Positions 10,961 through 23,193 of a stretch of 64,000 bases of DNA are shown here, piece after piece. This stretch comes from Tetrastigma voinierianum. Lineage: Eukaryota > Streptophyta > Magnoliopsida > Vitales > Vitaceae. How positions within the stretch are numbered: the first letter of the stretch is position 1; each line of letters starts with the position of its first letter. The translations under genes were made by a program, and so were the position numbers. Location: positions 62,001 through 126,000 of the forward strand of contig JAEQBH010003864.1 in the NCBI GenBank assembly GCA_016808115.1, in the 5' to 3' direction. The notes below the pieces were generated by a model. The model saw only the letters and a list, made by a program, of their open reading frames with translations. It ran no database searches and was not told the DNA's origin.

Positions 10961-13439
10961 TGTAAGAACTGAAGTCTAAACCCATAATAGAAAATGACTA
11001 CGATATGAAAATACCTGAAAATGCTATCACGAAGAAGAATGAATAGCGAGAATACGTAAATGACATGAATATATGAATACGAATGAATAGATAAAAAGTA
11101 TAAGATGAAAGTATATGATATGGCGGTATAGAATATGAGCATTACATGAAAGCATATGTGAAAACTCCACTAATGGTATTCGAGTGACACCCTCGTGACA
11201 TCCTTATAGGAAGCAATGGTATTCGAGTTGGGAGTGTTACAGTCGATGCCTGAAGATAGAGTGACATCAAACTCCACTAAACCCTAAATAATAGTATGAG
11301 GAACCTCAAAAACTTGTCTTTCTACGTTTGGTGCCTTGAATTTGAGGAAATTGAACCCTTGTTCATTACATGGGGTTTCATCTTATACGATAATTAGTTA
11401 ATATCATTTTTATTTCCTTATTTTATTTAGTATAGGTATCGATTAATGAAAGACTCAAGATAGTATTTTCTGAAGAGATTTCCAAGATGTATATACGAGA
11501 ATGTGTTACTAATATTTTTGGTTGTACGGTTGTTATTTTGGTAAGATTAAAGTTTGTGTAGTTACTAAGATTTTTATTACATGGATTTCATCTTGACTAA
11601 TAATTAATTAGTGTCATTTGTTTATTTATTTTTTGGCTACAGGTCGAGTTAGTGAAAGACTCAATGGTTTTTTTGCATAGAGACATTTATAGTGTATATA
11701 CATACATGGGTTATTAATATTTTGGTTGTATAATTTATCTATTGGTTACATGAGGTTTTTTATTTTGATGTATGTATTATAAATAGAACTTCAGTTTACA
11801 TTATCTTTTGGTATCTTTATTCTAAATGCAAGTTGCTTTAACTTCTCTTTTTTTTGAATATATTATTTTGTTTGTATATTATTGAAAGGGAGGACAACTT
11901 AATTCAAATTAACACAATATATGTACATGTGTTTTAATAGCTACATGCATATTGCCAGTTGCATTGTGGTTATAGATAAAGTCTTAGTTATGAAAGCAAG
12001 GTATATTTTGTATTAAGTGTTTAAATTAAGTAGCAATTTTAAATATGCCAACAGATTATTTTTTTGCATCTTACTTCTTCATTGCAACATTAAAATCTTA
12101 TTTTTAAATTTTTCAAAGGCTATCATGACATATGCTTCTAATTCGATTTACCAATCTATGGTGGAAAGATCTTACCTTGACATATTTTAAAGAAACCATG
12201 ATTTATTTGAACACAAACCTTGACATATTATGAGTGGTAGAAAGAAGTTATATTGATTAATAGAAAAACACATTCATTAACATTTTATATATGTGAGTTT
12301 AATGATACACCTACACCTTGACAACTGTGATAGATGACATATAAGACTAGGAAGTTATGATGACATATAACACATACGATGACAGTCAGTAACCGTTAAG
12401 ATAGGTCTTTTTTCTTATAGTGAGTTTGATGTACAACTCTTCTACACTTTTACATGCCAAAATATATTAAAACTAGATTGTTCTAATATATTTTACAAAA
12501 TGCTTCTCAAGGCCACAACCCGGCATTCTCCGTGCTCACGGCCTCAAAGGAGCGCCATCTTCTCATGTACCTGAAAGGGGGATCCCACGACGACGTGAGT
12601 AAAGCCCAGTAGTGATAATCTTCTACAAGGGTTACTCCCCATCTAAGTGCACATGAAATGGTCGCACAGAAAACACACATCCAAGTAAAATGTCTACATG
12701 AATGTCATATGTCATGCATGAAATGTCATCATGCCCATATCCCGAGTCACTCACTGACTCCCTCACACCTACCTATGCCAAGTGTGAAATATTGTCATTT
12801 TCCAATGACAACCAAATATTTTTCTTAATCTTTTAACATTTTCATTTACAACCATGTGCCTTTTGTGGGTAATGGATTTCTGGTGTCACACCAACGGGCT
12901 CCATAAACCCAGACACTTTTATGGCCTTTCACTTATTTGAGGTATGTCGACCATAATTGATGGGTCTTTTTCACCACAGGGGAATCTGTAACTGGCGATG
13001 CAGGCACATAATTGTCCTTTACCATTTCCTTAACGGTGCGACTCATTTGGACTGTCCTGCTTAGAGCCCACTAATCAACACCATATGCATTGTTGATCCA
13101 CAGCAGGTGTACCCATGACACTCCATCGAACACCCAACACGATTAATCGATCGACCATGTACTTTCGCGCCCATGTCATACGTGTTCTAGTACATATGCA
13201 ATGCAATTATGCCACTGCAGTTCTCATGTTACATGTATGATCCACACTATATGAACCATTTACATACCATGGATAATTATAATTGGTACATATAATTAAC
13301 ATCCATTATAACCCATGTTAATACATCAAACATAATACATTAACATGTCATATTCACTTGCGTATTATTCAGCCACAAGTAATAACACACATTCTAACCG
13401 GCCAGAACTAATCTTCCCGATTGCCCAATGTTCTCCATA

Positions 13440-14510
13440 GGAACATGGATGCAATATTGACTCAATGGGCTTTTCATAGAGTCCAAGAACACCCAAATTG
13501 GAGTTCGGACGAAGAAGTTATGACCTTCCGAAGTTGGAGGTCACACATGACTAGGCAGCCTTACCTGGACAACCTACCTTACTTTTCCGGGAGCCCCTTT
13601 CCGGCCATATCCAGTATCCAATGCCCTCCATATGAATACAGATGGAATCTTGACTCAATGGGCTTTCCATAGAGTCCAAGAACACCTGAATCGGAGTTCG
13701 AACGAAGAAGTTATGACCTTCCGAAGTTGGAGGTCACACATGACTAAGCAGCCTTACCAGGACAGCCTACCTGACCTGCCCGAATGCCCCTTTCCGGCTA
13801 GCTCCAGCACCCAATGCCTTCCACAGGCATCCATTTGGAATATTGACTCAATGGGCTTTCCATAGGAGTCGAGAACGCAGTCGGGTTCGGACGAAGAAGT
13901 TATGACCTTCAGAAGTTGGAGGTCACACATGACTAGGCAGCCTTACCCGGACAGCCTACCTTACTTTACCGGGATCCCCTTTCCTGCCAGATCCGGTATC
14001 CAATGCCATCCATAGTCATACAGATGGAATCTTAACTTAATGGGCTTTCCATAGAGAGTCGATAACACACCCAATCGGAGTTGATTAGAAGTTATGACCT
14101 TCGAGTTAAGTCCACACATGACTAAGCAACCTTACTCGGACAACCTACTTGACCTTCCCGAATGCTTCTTTCCGGTAAGATCCAGCACCCACTTCCCTCC
14201 ATAAGAATCCAGATGAAATATTGACTCAATGGGCTTTCCATAGAGTCCAATAACACCCTAATCAAAGTTCGAACGAAGAAGTTATGACCTTCCGAAGTTG
14301 GAGGTCACACATGACTAGGCAGCCTTACTCGGATAGCCTACCTTACTTGCCTGGGAGCCCCTTTTTGGCCATCTCCAGTATACAATGCCCTCCATAGGAA
14401 TATGGCTGGAATCTTGACTCAATGGGCTTTCCATAGAGTCTAAGAACACCCTAAATCGAAGTTCGAACGAAGAAATTATGACCTTCCGAAGTTAGAGGTC
14501 ACACATGATC
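13440..14510. repeat. Tandem array, six copies of a ~193 bp unit, in solo LTR S
   Basis: The marker CTCAATGGGCTTTCCATAG recurs at 13461, 13654, 13847, 14036 (as CTTAATGGGC), 14225 and 14418, that is at steps of 193, 193, 189, 189 and 193 bases. Each unit continues with GGAGTTCGGACGAAGAAGTT and GAGGTCACACATGACTA. Copies alternate slightly in their spacer sequence, which hints at a higher-order duplication. Confidence 0.95.
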
Positions 14511-15655
14511 CTAGCCAGAAGGAACCATCGGGGTGAACCCATTGGTAGTGACCCGGTAGGACAGCCCTTCCCACTAGGCGTTCGGGATAAACGGACCATA
14601 ACTTGGTCTACCAGGTCCGTTTGAGAAATTCAAAATCCTAACATCAAGTTCAACGCATTAAGATACAATGTACTGAAGGACTCCTTTTGCAAATTCTCTT
14701 TATTTCCTACCCAAAAACCAGTTCTAAAGTCCGGTTAATGTTTACTACCACAATATGGCAGCTTCCCATGGTTCAAAACACAACCAAACATTCCCTTTAG
14801 GGCAAGACAACCACACCTTCACTCATTTTAACTCTAACACATAAAAATGGAACACAAGGACAATTACTTAGTCCAAAAATCAGTCCACGGTGTCCAGAAA
14901 GCAGTCTCGAAATCTCAGCTGCTTGTCCCAAAGTCTTGAGACTGAGTTCCTGCCCACTGACCACTCACGGCGTCCACCTTGACCCAATGCCATTTGAATG
15001 GCCCTTAAACAGGATTAAACCGTAGGAAAACCCACCTCTTGGAGTTTTTGTCAAAACTTCCCAACTCCGGTCTCTATGTGAAGCCCTTGCAGTGAGGATG
15101 AACTCTTCCTCTTGCTCCGCTGAAAGCACTTTGTCTGTCGGAAAATTTAGAGAGAAGGTGGAGTCTCTCTCTCTAAACTCTCTAATTTTCTTCCTCTTTC
15201 TTTTCTGCTCTTTTCTTTTCTCCCATCCCACTGTTTGGTCTAAGATGGGCCAAGAGCTTGTCCTCTTACTTGTTACATGTCCAATTTTCATTGGCTCTTA
15301 GGATTTCCCTTATCCTCTTATCCATCTACCATGAATTTCCTCGATGACGTCTGGCATGCTTTATAGCCCGTCTTGAGCTCATTGTTTGACTTGCTCACAT
15401 CTTGACACGTGTCTCATCTTGAGCCACTCAAATGCGCCAAGTGTCCAGCACTACTCTTGGTGCCTTGAAAAACGTGAAATTCCGACTGTCTTGAAATTCG
15501 ACAAAATTCGACGTGGTAGCTAGATTTCACAAGACGATTCCAATAGTGAATTCCGTTTTGTCATCCAAGATCTAAAAAAAAAAAAATTCCGGATTTTGAC
15601 CGAATTTTACCATTCTACCCTTCCTTAGAAATCTGGATTTTTCGGGGTTTCACAT

Positions 15656-15840
15656 GTGAGTTCTCTCCTAGGGATTAGGGTGAGGATTGATCAGATATGT
15701 CGGGATTGTGAGTTAAAGATCTCAGGGATTATGCTCACAGTGGACCTTCAAGGAATGGACATATCAAATTTTGATGTCATTCTTAGCATGGATTGGTTGA
15801 CGGCACATAAGTCGTCATTGATTGTGATAGTAGGAGGATT
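15656..15840 (+). pseudogene. Element A protease, C-terminal part
   Basis: The frame from 15656 reads VSSLLGIRVRIDQICRDCEL and continues with DLQGMDISNFDVILSMDWLT. Both match the end of gypsy aspartic proteases, where FDVILGMDWL precedes the RT linker. It is directly preceded by the end of solo LTR S and completes the fragment at 8079-8160. Confidence 0.75.
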
Positions 15841-16089
15841 ACTGCCTGCACACTATATGGTATTCGTGTTACGTTTCAGGGGGGACAAGCATGATGCTTT
15901 ACCCTAGACCATGTACAACTCCAGATGAAGTGGACAATTGATGGGTTGACTAGTAAGCCTTACCCTAGAGGATGGGGGGAGATAGGATTTAGGTAAGCCG
16001 GTCGTTTACAGGAATTGCCAGATTTTGGAAGGGCGGGGTTCTACCTCCCCGGGGATGAGGGCTTTGTCCTTGAAAGTTACCGATGCGTC

Positions 16090-17180
16090 GCCCATTTCTA
16101 TGACTTCTCATAAGATGGCACCGGTGGAGTTGCATGAACTCGAGTCGGCTGGGAATTGTTAGACGAGGTTTTATTAAGCCCAGAGCACTTCACCATGTGG
16201 CACCTCTTTTTGTTTGCTAGAAGGACAAGACTCTTCAAGCGTGAATTGACTGAAGCGTTGAGCCGAGGTTCGCGATCGAGTCGGTGTCCATTGCGAGGAT
16301 TGATGATTTGTTTGATCAACTGAGAGGGGCGCGAGTGCACTCCAAGATAGACCTTTACTTCGGTTACCATCAGTTGAGAGTTAGGGGATGATATCCTTAA
16401 GACAGCGTTCGGGACGCGATATGGGCACTTTGAGTTCACGGTGATGCCCTTTGGGTTGACGAATCTTGAAGCGGCTGAGTTATCGGATCTATGCGCCAGG
16501 GTGTTTCAGGCCCTATTTGGATCAGTCTGTTATGGTCTTTATCGACGACATCTTAATCTACTCCTCGTCTAAGGATGAGCATGAAGATCCATTTCCGGAT
16601 TGTTCTCTAGGCACTCAAGGACCATAAGTTGTTTGCCAAGTTCAGTAAGTGACATTTTTGGCGTATTGAGGTGAGATTCTTAGGACACGTGCGTGTGGAA
16701 ACCCCAGTGTGTTAATGAATTTTTGAGAGGTAGAATTTGTTATGAGTTGGAAGTCAAGTTAGTCTTGAGATACAGGTTCTTTGGGATTATGGGAGTATTA
16801 TAGGAGGTTTATTGAGGATTTCTCCTAGCTAGCAGCACCTATGACTAGATTGACCCGGAAGGGGGAGTGAGATGACCTATGTGAGAAGGCATTCCAAGAG
16901 TTGAAAATGAGGCTTACTTCAGCTTTTATTCTGATAGTCTCGGAACAAGGATAGAGTTACATAGTGTACTGTGATGCCTCTAGGGATGGACTGGGATGTG
17001 TCTTGATGCAATCCGAGAGGGTTATAGCTTATGGTTCAGGAACTTGGCTAAAGAATCATGGCGAGAATTACCTACACATGATGCAGGTTAGCGGCCATTG
17101 TCTTTGCCTTAAAGATTTTGCGCCGCTCACCCCCATATGGTGAGAAGCGGTTTGAGATATTTTCGGACATGAAGTGAGAA
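16090..17180 (+). pseudogene. Element A reverse transcriptase and RNase H remnant
   Basis: RT would copy element RNA and RNase H would remove the template. Visible RT pieces in order, with frameshifts, are MAPVEL, LFDQLRG, SKIDLYFGYHQLRV, VMPFGLTN and the catalytic box VMVFIDDILIYSS (FIDD at 16538-16549), then FLGHV. RNase H pieces follow: YCDASRDGLGCVLMQS near 16970 and FEIFSDMK near 17155. The FIDD box survives but the frame is broken many times, so no enzyme can be made. The sequence jumps at about 17175 straight to the integrase C-terminal region, so the zinc finger and catalytic core of integrase are deleted. Confidence 0.8.
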
Positions 17181-17690
17181 GATGGATTTGATTCAAAAGC
17201 TCACTTCTTAAACTCAGCGAGCGAAAGAGCTACGCAAACGGGCAAAGGCGTCGACCTCTAGAAGTTCAAGGTGGATCATGTCTTCTTGAAGGTGACCTAA
17301 GATAGGAGTGGTGTCGGTCGGCAAGTGAGGGAAGCTAGCGCGAGTATATCAGGCCGCCCCGAAATACTCTAGGGTGGCCCGCGATTGCATATCGGTTGGC
17401 GCTACCACTTTGAGTTTGTCGGTGTCCGGCGAGGTGTTCACGTCTCATGCGGAGTATACTCCAGATCCAGCTCATGTAGTAGATTGGGGAGAGATTACTG
17501 TTGATTGATGGGACCTTTGAGCAGGGACCAATGCGTATCTTGGATGCTTAGGAGATCGGTGTTGGAAGCCTTGAGACCATGCGGCTAGTGAAGGTGTTAT
17601 GGCAACAGGGTGGAGGGAGGCAACTTGGGAACGCAAGGACACGATGTGGGCCACCTATCCTTTCCTATTTGGGAGCGAGAAGGTGTGTGG
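17180..17690 (+). pseudogene. Element A integrase C-terminus and chromodomain remnant
   Basis: Pieces in order are MDLIQKL, a lysine/arginine-rich stretch, YRLALP, EVFHVS-like and KYTPDPAHVVDWGE, then a decayed chromodomain ending near YPFLFG. In chromoviruses the C-terminal chromodomain directs integration toward heterochromatin. All of it is frameshifted. The 3' LTR follows after about 100 bases. Confidence 0.7.
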
Positions 17691-17786
17691 TCTAATATTT
17701 TGGCATTAGAGGAAATGTTCTTGCATATGAATATGTTTGTGTGTGCTAGTATGTGAATTTTGGGGCGAAATTAAATAAGAGAAAAA

Positions 17787-20127
17787 TGTAAAACGGGAAA
17801 AATTCAATTTTACGAAAAAATGTAAAGCAGTATTCTGATTGAAAACGAAATTTTATAAACATCGGATGTGAAAGCGAGACTTTACCGTTGAATTGTCACC
17901 ATGAAATCTAGTTACCTGTCGAATTTCGTCGGATTAAGAGCCCGTGATCCAATTTCACGTTTTTCAAGGCATCGGAGTGTCGGGTGACACATGGCGTGAC
18001 ATGTCTTTGCACTTGTGTGAATGACTCACATTGAGCCAAGTGTCAAGTGGAGGGAGAAATAATGGGAAAGATAAAACAAGAAAAAAATAAAATAAGGAAA
18101 ATAAAAAATAATAATAAAAGAAAAAGAAAGGAAATGAGAAAGAGTCGAAATGGAGAAAAAAACGGGAGAGGAGGCAGGAGTGAGAGGAGGATAGAGAGAG
18201 AAAGAAGAAAAATAGAGAGAGAAACTTCTCTCTAAGATCTATGGAAATCGGGCCGTGGGTTTTCGGTCGAGACAGAGCTAAAGTCGATTGACCTTGTGAG
18301 TTTCTGCGTGGGTACCAAAATCAAGGGTTTTGTGAACTTGAGAGGTAGGGTATTTTCCTACTTTGGTTGTTTCTAGCTTAAAGGTCATTTGTGAAACTGG
18401 GTTTTCTTAGGGCCTTGAGGGGCTGCCCAAGAATTTCGTCCCAGTACTGGGAGCCCGAGTGTAATGGAATTTTAGGAATTGTCGGGCTGTTTCGGACAGT
18501 CAGGGTTAGACCCACAGGAGCATTTTTAAAACTGATGCAAAACAAGAATACAGGGTTGTTTCGAACCCGGTCGGACAAGATTTGGATTTGAATATTGGAA
18601 ATTTTAAGATTTGGTTCTAAGCGATCCGGGGGTGCGCTCAAGTTTGGTTTAATCAGGGATTGATATATTCAAGTTTTGTTGAGTTTTAAAATTGTGCGAA
18701 TTTGTTGATGAATGGAACAAAAAATGGTTCATGACCATGAAGGGACCAAGAGTTTATGTGGGTTCGAGATTTGGGTCATTTTGTGTGTTATTGTTGGAAA
18801 AATAAATAACATTTTGTTGTGTGTAAAAATCATTTTTATATATACTTGTTTGATGTATTAACATGAAAATTTTGATAAATGGAAATTATATGTAGGAAAT
18901 ATAATTATCCGAAATTTATAAATGTTGTATATAGCTCTTATTGTGAATGTAGCATGACATCGCATGAAATGGCATGATTTCATTTCATATGCAGTCTATC
19001 GCGTCGCGGTAGGGTGTGGGTTGCATGGTCTTGATATCGCCCATTCTTGGTGATGTGTGGTGAGCTCGATGGGACCACGTCAATCGAAGTCGCGATTGGT
19101 ATAAAACAATAATAAATATAAATCACGTGTGTTTGAGCGTGGCAGATGGGAGTAGATCCTAGCCCATGGTGAAAGACCCAAATTTATATGCGGTTAGACA
19201 TGATCACTGACGATGAAAGCCCGTAAAAATGTCGGAAGGCGTGCGTCGATCCTGCGGTATGACCCTGAAAAAGACGTGGCCCATGAATAAACACATGGGA
19301 TTTGATAAATTAAAATTGGAGGGTTGTCCAATGGTTTAATTCATTGGGTGAAACACCAATGACTGGTTCTTCACGCTAGGCATTATAGGTGTGAGGGAGT
19401 CGGTCGGGACTCGGGTTGTAGGCATGAGGAATCTCATCTCATGCATGACACGGAACATTCCATATAGGATTGCATTATTTATATGGGATATGATTTGATG
19501 TTTTATGTATGCCATTGTATGAGCATTTAGGCGAGGAGTAGCCCTTGTAGGAAAAATTTTCTACTGGGCATTGCTTACCCCGTAGTGGGACCCATTTTCA
19601 AGTACAGGGGGTGTACAGGGAGACGATGCTCCGACGAGGCCGTGATTATGAAGAAGGCCGATGTGTGGCCTTTATATTATTTTTTAGTAACATTTTTGTA
19701 AAAATATTTTGTATAAAAGAATTGTGACTAAATTCTTTTGGGACTATTGTCTAAATAGTCGGGTATGTAATTATGGTAAGAGTGCCGTGATCGGACTCTT
19801 CTGACTGTATTAAGCGTTTCATTTTCACCAAATTTAGATTTAAATGTGAATGAATGGGTCCCCGATAAAGGAATGTATATATTGGGGATATGGACAGATG
19901 GGCCATGGGGGGTCAATACTACTTCTGTTGAGACCCTATATGGGTTATGATTATTCTGTTATACAGGTTGTATGTTGGGTACAGCTCCTCGAACAAAGGA
20001 GACTATGCCCGATTTTTGTGAAAATATGTATCCCGATAAATGGGAACAACAATGTGATATCAGGTCACCCGAAATCCACAGGAATTCAATGAGTTGTCAA
20101 CGGGACCCTCGGATTTGAGACATCACA
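17787..20127 (+). repeat. 3' LTR of element A
   Basis: Partner of 4533-6888. It begins TGTAAAACGGGAAAAATTC and ends GAGACATCACA. The outside sequence ATTAC shares ATTA with the left flank. Confidence 0.8.
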
Positions 20128-20416
20128 ATTACCATGTGTAATAAGTCTTCTTCATAAACATATTGAACATGAAGAGTATCCGGTATCTCAAAATTGTTCG
20201 AAATTGATGTCTTCATTACAAAATTCCAACTGTAAGATATTTAACTATATTAACCATAGTAACATACACTAAAATAATTTTAAATTGCCCCGTGAAACTT
20301 CCAACAAGAATGTGAATTCTTAATTACCATAAAAGAAAGTACTCATACTAATCAACTATCAATTATTTAAGATCAATGTATAATAATGTTAGCCTTCTAT
20401 TATGAAATATCTGTCT

Positions 20417-20509
<93 letters not shown>

Positions 20510-20845
20510 TATTCATTTATGCAAAAAATATTATATAAAAGAATTCCTGAATTGATATGGTATTATAATATTATATTTTTGTTTATAAATTTCGGAAAGT
20601 TACAAGGAATGTCTTTATAAATTATTTAGGTTGTGAAAAAAAAAGTAATAAGATAAAATGGTGGATAAAGAAGAATATAATCATAATTTAAAAAGTAGAT
20701 TGGTGGAATAAAGGCTACTAAATGCTCAGCGGGAGTAATGTTTTTTTTTTTGTTAATTGTTGATCACGTTGAAGTCAAAGGTAACATTCAGACTTTTGTT
20801 ATTACCTATCTATCCAATACCTCTTCGGCATCATAAGACTTGAGA
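20128..20845. other. Non-coding, AT-rich, probably old intron of the DGK relic
   Basis: No coding motif was seen. It lies downstream (minus strand) of the broken DGK exons and holds the microsatellite at 20419-20509. Confidence 0.35.
20419..20509. repeat. Compound microsatellite (TA)n then (TGTA)n
   Basis: About 29 TA units pass directly into about 8 TGTA units. Confidence 0.98.
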
Positions 20846-21560
20846 CTAAAATGTAAGCTTCGAATCTGTATCAGAAAGTTGATTTCCCTGTGAACCAGTT
20901 GACGTATGGGTTAAAAGAAAAGAAAAGAAGATGATACTATAAATATATATATAAACATGCGTGGAAAAGAAAAGAAAAATGATAATAAAGAGTTTACCCA
21001 TCCAAGAGAAATTGAAATGTTAACTTCTGTTCCCAATGGCATCATACCAATGGGTGGGTTGGGATGGAGTTCCATATCCGAGACTGCTTTGTGAAACCGA
21101 TTAGGTGTAGCATCGCCACCCAAAATCTAGTGAAAGATATGTATATATGAAGAGGCAAAATGATACAAAACCCAATTGCATATATCCTATGTATGTATGT
21201 ATATATGTTATAATAAAATAGCATTTAAAAGTAGTCAACTTACCACTATCCTCCATCTCTCTGTTTTCTCTTTAGATGTCTTCATTAGAAAGTCATGTAA
21301 TGCGAATTGAGGAGAAACCCGTGAAATGTCACAAACCTTAAAAGTAAAATTAATGTGAGTAGCTCATCGAAGCAGCTCTAAAACAAATCCTCTCAATGAA
21401 TCTTGAAGCTACATTCATAAATCTAACCCTATAGTCGTTAATCGAAAGTAGAGGGAGAACTAAATCATTCCCCCGATTGGTGTCGTCTCTGGGGTTGATC
21501 GCTATATAAACTTCTAGTTCGCCTTTTCCCTCCAACTCCAATAAGTGCTTTAAACTGCCA
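20846..21560 (-). pseudogene. Diacylglycerol kinase pseudogene, four exon pieces
   Basis: Plant diacylglycerol kinases phosphorylate diacylglycerol to phosphatidic acid in lipid signalling. Exons read on the minus strand are: about 21428-21560 (EVYIAINPRDDTNRG, similar to the FINPKSGG region); 21244-21336 (VCDISRVSP, exactly 31 codons); 20998-21126 (43 codons, with VILGGDAT across the junction, VSDMELHPNPPIGMMPLGTE and ending SLGW); and 20846-20887 (GNQLSDTDS, then a stop). Introns show GTAAGT and GTAAAC donors and AG acceptors, all in phase 0, as in the family. The ATP-binding GGDGT is GGDAT, PLGTGN is PLGTEV, and the last exon ends in TAG. The rest of the catalytic domain is missing. It is therefore inactive. 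The match is from memory of the family and was not computed. Confidence 0.75.
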
Positions 21561-21911
21561 CACTTAATACACATTTAGTATATGAAAATAGGAATTGAAG
21601 TAAAATGAGATTAAGTAAACAGTGATGGAAAAGAAAGTTTATTGCTATGCACATGAGATATAAAAGGTGGTATGCAAATTATGAAATAAATAAAAGTAAT
21701 AAAAATATTTGTTGTCTCCAAAAAGATGATATAAAATATATTAAATTTTGATCATTATTAGATAATATATAGTTAATTAATTTTCAACTTGTTATATTAT
21801 GTGTGAAGTTAATAAATTACGGTAATAAAATGTGTTCAAAATAATAACTACAAGAACAAAAAAAAAAGTATATGGTTACATTTATAATAAGTCACCTTAA
21901 ATAGAAGGAGT
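21561..21911. other. AT-rich stretch, nothing recognised
   Basis: No gene or repeat terminus was seen between the DGK relic and the CACTA-like end at 21912. It may be intron of the DGK relic. Confidence 0.35.
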
Positions 21912-22009
21912 CACTACAACATAGCGTTACCATATCCATTGACATCATAGAGGGTACCAATGGGTGACACATTTGGAAGTAACATGAAAGTAGATTAATT
22001 GGTGATACA

Positions 22010-22272
22010 TTTGTCAAATTACTATGAATATCATGTCTTTTAACACCCTCCCTGACGTTTGGTCCCATACTCAGACGTGGAGAGTATAACAAACCAAATT
22101 GAGCTCTTCATCAACTTTCAAATAATCAAATGAGGATTCAAATTGCAGAGGGAGGTATTAAACTCAAAACTTCCTACCAGATCAAGCTCTAATACCATGT
22201 TAAACTACCAACTCTCTTACAAGCTTAAGCTTATAGAATTTGGATTAAATATGAATATCATGGATTTTAACA
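22010..22272 (-). mobile_element. TRIM-like miniature LTR element
   Basis: On the minus strand a 75 bp LTR (22198-22272, TGTTAAAATCCATG to TTTAACA) is followed by the primer-binding site TGGTATTAGAGC (22186-22197). Then come about 130 bases of spacer, a purine tract GTCAGGGAGGG (about 22046-22056) and a second LTR start, TGTTAAAAGACATG, at 22045. The second LTR matches for only about 25-35 bases, so it is truncated or diverged. There is no coding capacity. Confidence 0.55.
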
Positions 22273-22926
22273 CTTATGAAATATATGGTTGATTAACCCA
22301 TGATTCATCTAAAATTATAATAATAAATCATCTATTCTAAAACTATCTAAACAAAATATATTTAAATATTCTTCTCTATAATTTATTTGGAAAGAGCTTT
22401 TTTAGAAATTTTTAAGTATTTGTAAATATTACAACCTAAAAAATTTATTTCTAAATATATTGACCATTAATTAAACAAGAAATAAGATTATTATTTAAAG
22501 AAAAATATACTAAATCACTTTATTCCACAATTATATAAACAAAATATATTAGCATATTGTCCTCTATAATTACTTATATAGAAATGACTAACATCTAAAT
22601 GATTTTATTATACATAAAAATTCTTACTTTATTATTTTTTTCGATAAAAATGAACTTATTTATTGGATATATTAAATTTATTTATTAGAGACATCAAATA
22701 AATCATTTTTTTATATTATTTTGTTGTGATTATACTTTATAAAAAAAACTCTCATGGATTTATGGATGCAAAAGATGGAAGAAGATGATGGTTTGAGTTA
22801 TGCAATAAAATTTTATATATTTTAGTAATACGCAAATATAATAAAATTTTTACATTACGTTCCTAATTAGTGTGTGTATATATATAATAAAATGAATATT
22901 AAGTTATAAATTTAAAATTTTGTATA

Positions 22927-23193
22927 TGGTGTCACTTTCAGAAAATGACACCATAAATCTAAAATTTAAAAAAAAAATCAATATGATGATACTTTTCAAA
23001 AAATGACACCATAATTTAAAATTAGCACCATCTAGCTACTTTAGCACATTTTTTTTTAAAAATTTCATACAGTGTCACTTTTCAGAAAATGACACCATAA
23101 ATCTAAAAATAGCATTTCCAATTAAATATTTTTATATGATGTGAATTTTAAGTCATACGGTGTCATTATTTTAACAAATGACACCATAAATTG
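22927..23193. repeat. Four inverted-repeat units, GTGTCA/TGACACC
   Basis: Units at about 22927-22960, 22985-23014, 23070-23105 and 23158-23193 each read like GTGTCACTTTTCAGAAAATG followed by ACACCATAA. Each unit can fold as a short hairpin. Confidence 0.85.

Larger units (their letters stand above)
8346..12422 (+). mobile_element. Non-autonomous CACTA transposon (4.08 kb)
   Basis: The left end is CACTACAAGAAAAAATGC and the right end is TCTTTTTTCTTATAGTG, giving CACTA-type terminal inverted repeats with about one mismatch in the first 15 bases. The 3 bp target duplication AGT is present on both sides (8343-8345 and 12423-12425), as expected for this superfamily. Subterminal copies of TGACATAT or its complement cluster at 8375-8540 and 12120-12385. 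No transposase motif was found, so mobilisation would need an enzyme from elsewhere. The interior holds a hairpin, an LTR-derived cassette and AT-rich sequence. It sits inside solo LTR S. Confidence 0.9.
8171..15652 (-). mobile_element. Solo LTR S inserted in the protease of element A, itself split by CACTA
   Basis: Read on the minus strand it starts TGAAACCCCGAAAAATCC at 15652. It ends near 8171, with similarity to the end of the element A LTR (matching blocks GGTCC, GACAACTT, CGGGTG and GATATCACA on the plus strand). CATG(TG) occurs on both sides: before 8171 and after 15652. Protease codons join across these flanks (LHV to VSSLLG). This marks a clean insertion with a 4-5 bp target duplication. 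Without the CACTA the LTR is about 3.4 kb, with no internal domain, hence a solo LTR. It contains the 193 bp tandem array at 13440-14510. Confidence 0.75.
4533..20127 (+). mobile_element. Element A: Ty3/gypsy chromovirus-like retrotransposon (Tekay/Del type), degenerate, nested
   Basis: Two long LTRs in direct orientation flank broken gag-pol: 4533-6888 and 17787-20127. They share long stretches, for example TGACACATGG, GAGCCAAGTGTCAAGTGGAG, GGGATATGATTTGATG and AACATTTTTGTAAAAATATT. The sequence ATTA occurs just outside both ends and may be the target duplication. A decayed methionine-tRNA primer site follows the 5' LTR at about 6891-6904. The order gag, protease, RT, RNase H, integrase C-terminus and chromodomain fits a chromovirus. 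The protease is interrupted by solo LTR S with its nested CACTA. Most of the integrase is deleted. Divergence between the LTRs suggests an old insertion. The clade name is inferred from the chromodomain and the very long LTRs. Confidence 0.85.

Noticed and set aside
13421..13865. Two overlapping frames encoding repeats of WAFHRVQEH
   Set aside because: These are translations of the 193 bp tandem repeat in an LTR, not a protein.
13440..14510. CRISPR-like regular repeats
   Set aside because: Units are about 193 bp, fully tandem without unique spacers of fixed size, and in a plant LTR.
22186..22197. Possible tRNA gene at the methionine-tRNA-like sites
   Set aside because: Only about 12 bases match. 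These are primer-binding sites; no cloverleaf could be found around them.
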